From: a virus
Virus record (IMG/VR): IMGVR_UViG_3300003324_000372
Coordinates: 1-24,881 of that record
DNA length: 24,881 bases
Reading direction: 5' to 3' (one strand)
Part shown: positions 21,480 to 24,881 of the stretch, piece after piece
How the letters are laid out: every line of letters begins with the position of its first letter
How positions within the stretch are numbered: the first letter of the stretch is position 1
Translations under genes and position numbers: made by a program
Notes under the pieces: generated by a model
The model's database searches: none
What the model was told of the DNA's origin: nothing
What the model saw: only the letters and a program-made list of their open reading frames with translations

Positions 21480-22182
21480 TGTCGTCCGGTCCGCCGGAGG
21501 CGAGATTGGTGAGCGCTTGACACACTAAATTCATATCGTCTTCCCCGCCTCTCCCTGGTGGGTTGATGCCAGGGCGATTAGAGCGGCTTCTAAGGCTGGC
21601 GGCAATGTCCGTCCCCACTTCTTCGCTCGACGCAAAATCCCCGCTGCCGCCTTGGGACTCAAAGAGTACTTGCTCGACACCTCGCTCTGTAGGACCGCCG
21701 ACAAAGAACACGCGGCGGCGGCGTTGCGGGACTCCGAAATACTGGCTGTCCAGCACTGCGTAGCCGACCACAGGCCAGCATTCCCGAAGTCCTTCAAGGA
21801 CCGTGGCCATATCCCGTCCGGCATGAGAGCTAAAGAGCCCTGGGACATTTTCAACGAGGCTCCAGGTCGGCTTGAGCGTTTTCGCAATGCGGACGAATTC
21901 ATGGAAGAGACCGGAGCGTTCCCCGGCAAGGCCGGCGCGTTTCCCGGCGACACTGAGGTCTTGGCAGGGGAATCCTCCGACGAGGAGATCAAGAGATTCA
22001 TCCCGGTCGCCAGGCCACTCCCGCACGTCATCCCCGCAGGTAACGTGTGGCCAGTGCTTTGCGAGGACTTTTCTCGCGAAGAGATCACGCTCGATCTGCC
22101 ATTTGATTTCGAATCCCGCATCTTCCAATCCTTTGTCGAAGCCACCCACTCCACTAAAGAGACTGCCGACCGTGAGCTTCAA
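21241..22182 (-). CDS. DNA cytosine-5 methyltransferase (Dcm-like), N-terminal part, frame broken at G8
   Basis: Motif I (FSGVGGFDKG, 9-18), motif IV with catalytic Cys73 (GGFPCQDLS, 69-77), motif VI (ENVPG, 111-115) and motif VIII (QRRRRVFFVG, 153-162) define a C5-cytosine methyltransferase. After residue 240 the frame leaves the true sequence at a run of eight G's; the last 73 residues are nonsense and the motifs IX-X continue in another frame. It starts at TTG 22182 (AAGGTGG) by a TTGA overlap with the 117-aa gene. No partner restriction enzyme is visible, so it is an orphan, probably for DNA protection. Confidence 0.85.
   Translation of the reverse strand: MKLTVGSLFSGVGGFDKGLEDAGFEIKWQIERDLFARKVLAKHWPHVTCGDDVREWPGDRDESLDLLVGGFPCQDLSVAGKRAGLAGERSGLFHEFVRIAKTLKPTWSLVENVPGLFSSHAGRDMATVLEGLRECWPVVGYAVLDSQYFGVPQRRRRVFFVGGPTERGVEQVLFESQGGSGDFASSEEVGTDIAASLRSRSNRPGINPPGRGGEDDMNLVCQALTNLASGGPDDNEAQGGASHRSFHHDKIQRWRRRLRERDAALSDAVGRSSEARLFSACSRGHTVNIRRERRTTDTVRRSHGRSPSHADGV
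21462..21469 (-). repeat. Homopolymer G8 tract inside methyltransferase gene
   Basis: Eight C's on the plus strand, read as eight G's in the gene. Removing one G joins the two parts of the methyltransferase in frame. It could be a phase-variation tract, a slippage site or a read error. Confidence 0.85.
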
Positions 22183-22532
22183 TCCGCCACCTTCTGCGGC
22201 TTGAATGCCGCCATCTTCTCCGCGATCACATACGCCGACTCGACCTTATCCGACCATTGCCCGTCCGCCGGCACATCCAAGAACACCTGCTTCAACCGGC
22301 CCTCGATCGCGAGACACAACACGCTGAGATCCACGCCCGCATTCAGCCCCGCCGCGAGATACCGTTGCGCATCGGCCCAGAGCGAGACGAGGGGTGCGGC
22401 GGTGAGGTCTTGAGATCTCAGGACGAAAATTTCCTCGCCTTCATTGACGTAGATCACTTTCTTGTCAAATCCGAGGCGCTCCGTCGTGTCGCGTGGAGCT
22501 ATCTGGCAGCTCACAAACCCATCACCATTCAT
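22179..22532 (-). CDS. Phage protein of unknown function, 117 aa
   Basis: GGAGGAG precedes ATG 22532. The core FVLRSQDLTAAPLVSLWADA followed by helices and a final IAEKMAAFKPQKVAD recalls a frequent small phage protein (RxQD..A...V..WA... ending in a basic KVAD-like tail) without assigned function. It is translationally coupled to the methyltransferase by TTGA, so it may be a partner or regulator, but that is only from position. Confidence 0.65.
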   Translation of the reverse strand: MNGDGFVSCQIAPRDTTERLGFDKKVIYVNEGEEIFVLRSQDLTAAPLVSLWADAQRYLAAGLNAGVDLSVLCLAIEGRLKQVFLDVPADGQWSDKVESAYVIAEKMAAFKPQKVAD

Positions 22533-22574
22533 AGCGATCTCCTCCGTTTAAAGTGTACTGACTGAAACAGTAGC

Positions 22575-22796
22575 TCACACCTCCACTAGTTTGTGCTGCA
22601 CGGCGAGCCGGAGCATCTGCGCGGTATTCGACACGCGGAGCTTGATCATGAGGTTCGACCGATGCGCCTCCACCGTCTTCACCGAAATCTTCAGCTTGTC
22701 CGCAATCGACCGATTCCCGAAGCCGTGCCATACCCAGTGCAGCACTTCCGATTCTCGTGGCGTCAGCTTCGGAAGTCCTCTCTTCGTGAATGTCAT
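22575..22796 (-). CDS. Stand-alone LuxR/GerE-type HTH protein, 73 aa
   Basis: The protein is a single LuxR-type DNA-binding domain: LTPRESEVLHWVWHGFGNRS, ADKLKISVKTVEAHRSNLMI and KLRVSNTAQMLRLA follow the GerE profile (TxRExEVL...G.sn..IA..L.iS.kTVe.H). It has no sensory domain. AAAAAGGAGGG lies upstream and a dyad-site copy 43 bases before the start. It is a strong candidate for a transcription regulator of early or middle genes. Phage GerE-only proteins are known, but targets cannot be read here. Confidence 0.85.
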   Translation of the reverse strand: MTFTKRGLPKLTPRESEVLHWVWHGFGNRSIADKLKISVKTVEAHRSNLMIKLRVSNTAQMLRLAVQHKLVEV

Positions 22797-22822
22797 ACCA
22801 CCCTCCTTTTTACTCGATAATA

Positions 22823-22939
22823 CTACGGTTCTCTCTGTTTGCCTACTACATTAGTCAGTTTATTTTCACGAATCAAGGCTTCGATGCGTTTTACCGCCGC
22901 CTTCACCTGGATAGCGCGCCCCGCCCGCCGTCGGCTCAT
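22823..22939 (-). CDS. 38-aa basic helical protein
   Basis: The frame MSRRRAGRAIQVKAAVKRIE then ALIRENKLTNVVGKQREP is basic at the start and helical after, with AGGCGGGT before ATG 22939. A competing frame (22988 to 22866) overlaps its first half; this one looks more natural. It contains palindrome copy 7. A small DNA-binding role is possible. Confidence 0.4.
   Translation of the reverse strand: MSRRRAGRAIQVKAAVKRIEALIRENKLTNVVGKQREP
22839..22858. repeat. Dispersed 20-bp dyad site, copy 7
   Basis: It reads CTGACTAATGTAGTAGGCAA on the minus strand. It lies 43 bases upstream of the LuxR-type HTH gene, inside the end of the 38-aa frame, where an operator for that gene would be expected. Confidence 0.6.
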
Positions 22940-22980
22940 TGTCGGCACCCGCCTTCTTGGAAACAGTGTGAATCGCGCTG

Positions 22981-23238
22981 TCATACATCCGCCTCGTTCC
23001 CATTCCGCTCGTGGTACTGCTCGCTTGAGGTCGGCCTGTACTTCCCTGACCGATGTTCATCCAGCATGAACTCCAAGGCCTCCAAACACCAATTCGCCGC
23101 CGAAGAGGCGCGCGATGATTCAGCCATATCCCGAATCCGCTCCGCGAGCCGGCCATTGATCTTCAGCGTAATCGGCCCGCGTCCCTTCCGGTGATACACG
23201 GCATCCAAGTTACAGACTCGACTCGTTTTCATCGTCAC
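22981..23238 (-). CDS. Ribbon-helix-helix-like protein, 85 aa
   Basis: GTG 23238 has GGAGG five bases ahead (an ATG two codons later is also possible). The part ITLKINGRLAERIRDMAESS followed by AANWCLEALEFMLDEH matches the strand-helix-helix design of Arc/CopG-type regulators. A basic lead (CNLDAVYHRKGRG) and a polar tail flank it. It may be a DNA-binding repressor. The assignment is by pattern, and the operator is not identified. Confidence 0.6.
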   Translation of the reverse strand: MTMKTSRVCNLDAVYHRKGRGPITLKINGRLAERIRDMAESSRASSAANWCLEALEFMLDEHRSGKYRPTSSEQYHERNGNEADV

Positions 23239-23270
23239 GACACCCTCCTTTCGATAATGAAGGCCCATTC

Positions 23271-23462
23271 CTATACATTCAGTAGAATGCAGGTCACCAC
23301 TATGCCCAAGCAGACCCAATACGCAACTAACTGCTGCGTCGTAACTTTCCCGGAGGGACCCACCGGCGTGCGATCCAATAATCCGTCCGGGTGGTTCACC
23401 ATGTCACGATGCACACACAGCGCCGAGAGGAGCGGTTCGATGCGATGCTGGTCTCGCGTCAT
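23271..23462 (-). CDS. Small C-terminal membrane protein, 63 aa
   Basis: ATG 23462 follows an AAAGGA site at long spacing. A basic soluble part (TRDQHRIEPLLSALCVHRDM) is followed by a C-terminal membrane segment (LVAYWVCLGIVVTCILLNV, 45-63). The frame upstream of 23462 belongs to the nuclease gene region. Possible roles include membrane anchoring or superinfection exclusion. No family is recognised. Confidence 0.55.
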   Translation of the reverse strand: MTRDQHRIEPLLSALCVHRDMVNHPDGLLDRTPVGPSGKVTTQQLVAYWVCLGIVVTCILLNV

Positions 23463-23481
23463 AGATGAAGCAATCCTTTCT

Positions 23482-23889
23482 CTATTTCGTGAAGTCCTGC
23501 CACCAGTCCTGAAACGCCTCATACTCATCACACCACACCGCCGCGCCGCCCGCTTGTCGAATCGCTTGCAATTCCGCTACCTGTAACACCGTCGGTCTCT
23601 GCCCAAGCCGCTTACACTCTATGGCGAAGTAGCGTCCCCGATAGCATCCCACAATGTCGGGGAGGCCGGCGGTATAGACGGAGCCGTGGATTTTACGGGC
23701 ACGACAGCGGGGGACGGCTTTGAGATGGGCGAGGATGCGCGCCACGAGGGCTGATTCACGAGCTGAGTTTTCAGCGCGAGAAAGCCCGAGCGATCGTTTT
23801 TCAAATAGGCTTGATCCAGCAACTCGACGAGGTCGAACACCAACGGGGGATGCCCCTCGCCCATTGTGCCCGCGCAAATCTCTCTCCAT
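23482..23889 (-). CDS. VRR-NUC domain nuclease
   Basis: From residue 45 the PD-(D/E)xK-type VRR-NUC pattern is clear: E45, then KIHGSVYTAGLPDIVG (D78), FAIECKRLGQ (E91-x-K93) and TVLQVAELQAIRQAGG (Q103). The first 40 residues are arginine-rich and overlap the C-terminal half of the 107-aa frame, so the true start is uncertain; only ATG 23889 or TTG 23877 is available. Alternatively a frameshift from the 107-aa protein joins it. Such nucleases act in phage recombination or replication next to helicases, as here. Confidence 0.8.
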   Translation of the reverse strand: MERDLRGHNGRGASPVGVRPRRVAGSSLFEKRSLGLSRAENSARESALVARILAHLKAVPRCRARKIHGSVYTAGLPDIVGCYRGRYFAIECKRLGQRPTVLQVAELQAIRQAGGAAVWCDEYEAFQDWWQDFTK

Positions 23890-23942
23890 TCATCCCTCCA
23901 ATCTAAGTCAATAACCTGTTTCGCCGCCGCCCACCTGCTCAT
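23619..23942 (-). CDS. 107-aa protein overlapping the nuclease in another frame
   Basis: ATG 23942 overlaps the helicase stop (ATGA). The first ~60 residues look real (SRWAAAKQVIDLDWRDEWRE, HPPLVFDLVELLDQAYLKND). The last ~45 are Ser/Pro-rich and lie over the nuclease core, so they may be a by-product of frame overlap. A single-base shift near 23760 would fuse the good part to the nuclease. Function unknown. Confidence 0.45.
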   Translation of the reverse strand: MSRWAAAKQVIDLDWRDEWREICAGTMGEGHPPLVFDLVELLDQAYLKNDRSGFLALKTQLVNQPSWRASSPISKPSPAVVPVKSTAPSIPPASPTLWDAIGDATSP

Positions 23943-24881
23943 CGATACCCCGTGATGCTGAGCCCGACTGGCTGCGCCCAATACAACGCTTCCTTGGCGC
24001 GCGTCATCCCCACATAGACCATCCGCCGCACACTATCTTGCGATTCCCCTGGCGTCGTCCATTCGCGGTAGCCAGCTGGCGATAAATCCGGAAACAACAC
24101 CACAATCTGACTTTCTCCGCCTTTATACGAGTGGATCGTGCCAATCGACACGTGCGGCTTCGCCCGCAGCGCCGACACCCCACGCGCTTCGAGAATGGCG
24201 CACGCATACCCCATCGGTTTTTCATACGTCTTCAGGAGATGCTGCTGAAGCCAATTGATATTCCCAGAGGTCGCGGCGTCCGCCGCCTCATCACTCGGCA
24301 TCCACGCGTCCAAGTCTTCAGCCGCCACGGTAAGGGTGGCGGTCTCCGTTGCTTCCGCCTTTTTCCGCATGGCCGTCTTGGCCCCACGCGCAAACACGGT
24401 GTCCGCTTCCAGCGACGAGGCCCAGAGCCAGAGATCCCGGTAGGTCCACCACTTCCCGGCATCCTGCACCTGGCGATACGCCAGCAGCCGATCCGCCGCA
24501 CTGATGGTTCCAGCTCGCCCCATGAGCGGATTCCAATCACCGCGTTGCTTGCGGTACGGGTTCCAAAAAGGGATGCCCCACGCTCGAAGTTGGTGTTTAA
24601 TGGGATCGATAAAGAAAGAACAGGAAGCCAGGAACGCCACGCTCTTCCCTTGATCAAGCCAGCTCTCCAACTGATCCTTGAGGGGGAGGAGGTATTTGTA
24701 AGTGATATTGAGTCCGCCCACTTCGCCATCATACTCGCGAGGTTGGTACTCTTTCGGCATGCGCTGCGTCACCGCCTCAATCCATCTGACTGCTGCAGCA
24801 TGCACGGCACGAGGCACGCGATACGACTGATTGAGCACGCGGACTTGCTCCGGCGGAAGTGGCGGCGAGAGAAAGGTATCC
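23939..24881 (-). CDS. UvrD-like DNA helicase, C-terminal part, cut by window edge
   Basis: The frame is open to the window edge, so the ATPase N-terminus is missing. Visible motifs are motif IV-like LNQSYRVP near the edge, motif V IGTIHSYKGGES and motif VI VYVGMTRAKEAL (about residues 232-243 and 274-285 counted from GTG 24838). This is superfamily-1 UvrD/Rep-type helicase layout with a central 2B-like insert. It would unwind DNA in phage replication or recombination and is followed by the nuclease. The ninth codon region near 24786 holds a possible eighth dyad site. Confidence 0.85.
   Translation of the reverse strand, partial: DTFLSPPLPPEQVRVLNQSYRVPRAVHAAAVRWIEAVTQRMPKEYQPREYDGEVGGLNITYKYLLPLKDQLESWLDQGKSVAFLASCSFFIDPIKHQLRAWGIPFWNPYRKQRGDWNPLMGRAGTISAADRLLAYRQVQDAGKWWTYRDLWLWASSLEADTVFARGAKTAMRKKAEATETATLTVAAEDLDAWMPSDEAADAATSGNINWLQQHLLKTYEKPMGYACAILEARGVSALRAKPHVSIGTIHSYKGGESQIVVLFPDLSPAGYREWTTPGESQDSVRRMVYVGMTRAKEALYWAQPVGLSITGYR
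24786..24805. repeat. Possible eighth dyad site
   Basis: CTGACTGCTGCAGCATGCAC on the plus strand matches the site consensus at about 16 of 20 positions. It lies in helicase coding sequence, so chance is harder to exclude than for the other seven. Confidence 0.35.

Noticed and set aside
22866-22988. 40-aa frame starting MYDSAIHTVSKKAG
   Set aside because: It competes with the 38-aa frame at 22823-22939 and is glycine-rich and low in structure toward its end; its start overlaps the previous gene without a clear ribosome site.
1-24881. Search for CRISPR arrays, diversity-generating retroelements, tRNA genes, integrase and insertion sequences
   Set aside because: No direct-repeat/spacer array, no reverse transcriptase motif, no cloverleaf and no transposase or recombinase motif could be seen in any frame.

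Overview
The window is a stretch of tailed double-stranded DNA phage genome, most like a podovirus with an N4-gp56-type capsid protein. Dense, overlapping small genes, strong AAGGAGG-type ribosome binding sites and a complete packaging/capsid/tail module support this. The host is bacterial (Shine-Dalgarno translation, moderately high GC) but cannot be named from the sequence. No integrase, tRNA, rRNA, CRISPR array, insertion sequence or reverse transcriptase is visible, so free phage versus prophage is undecided.

Almost everything is on the minus strand and reads right to left. From 24881 down to about 17010 lies an early/accessory block: the C-terminal part of a UvrD-like helicase, a 107-aa protein overlapping a VRR-NUC nuclease, a ribbon-helix-helix-like protein, a stand-alone LuxR-type HTH, a DNA cytosine methyltransferase whose frame is broken at a G8 tract, and many small proteins (zinc-binding, membrane-anchored, one XRE-type HTH). 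From 15278 to 17018 a short plus-strand operon runs the other way. It holds about nine micro-genes (18 to 115 aa) coupled by ATGA overlaps and ends in a 58-aa XRE-type HTH protein. A 235-bp divergent control region (15043-15277) separates it from the leftward structural module.

The structural module runs leftward from 15030: three small proteins, terminase small and large subunits, a 75-aa protein, portal, a 66-aa protein, scaffold, major capsid protein, two minor structural proteins, a 182-aa protein, a probable head-tail adaptor, a large tail protein, a tail fibre with a collar domain, and a run of small structural-type genes. The last of these has a signal peptide and is cut by the left edge. 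A strong intrinsic terminator sits just upstream of the scaffold gene, and a TTGACA-type promoter lies upstream of that. This suggests capsid genes are controlled separately from terminase and portal.

The most unusual signal is a dispersed 20-bp dyad-symmetric site (consensus about CTGACTAMTGCAGYAGGCAG on the minus strand). It occurs seven, possibly eight, times across the window, inside unrelated genes as well as between genes. It looks like an operator or stoperator system, or a partition/packaging-type site, and its binding protein is unknown. Other points of interest are the G8 frameshift in the methyltransferase, a zinc-ribbon leader fused in frame to a signal-peptide tail fibre, three tandem RNA hairpins in the micro-gene operon, and the back-to-back promoters with a 14-bp palindrome at the divergent switch.
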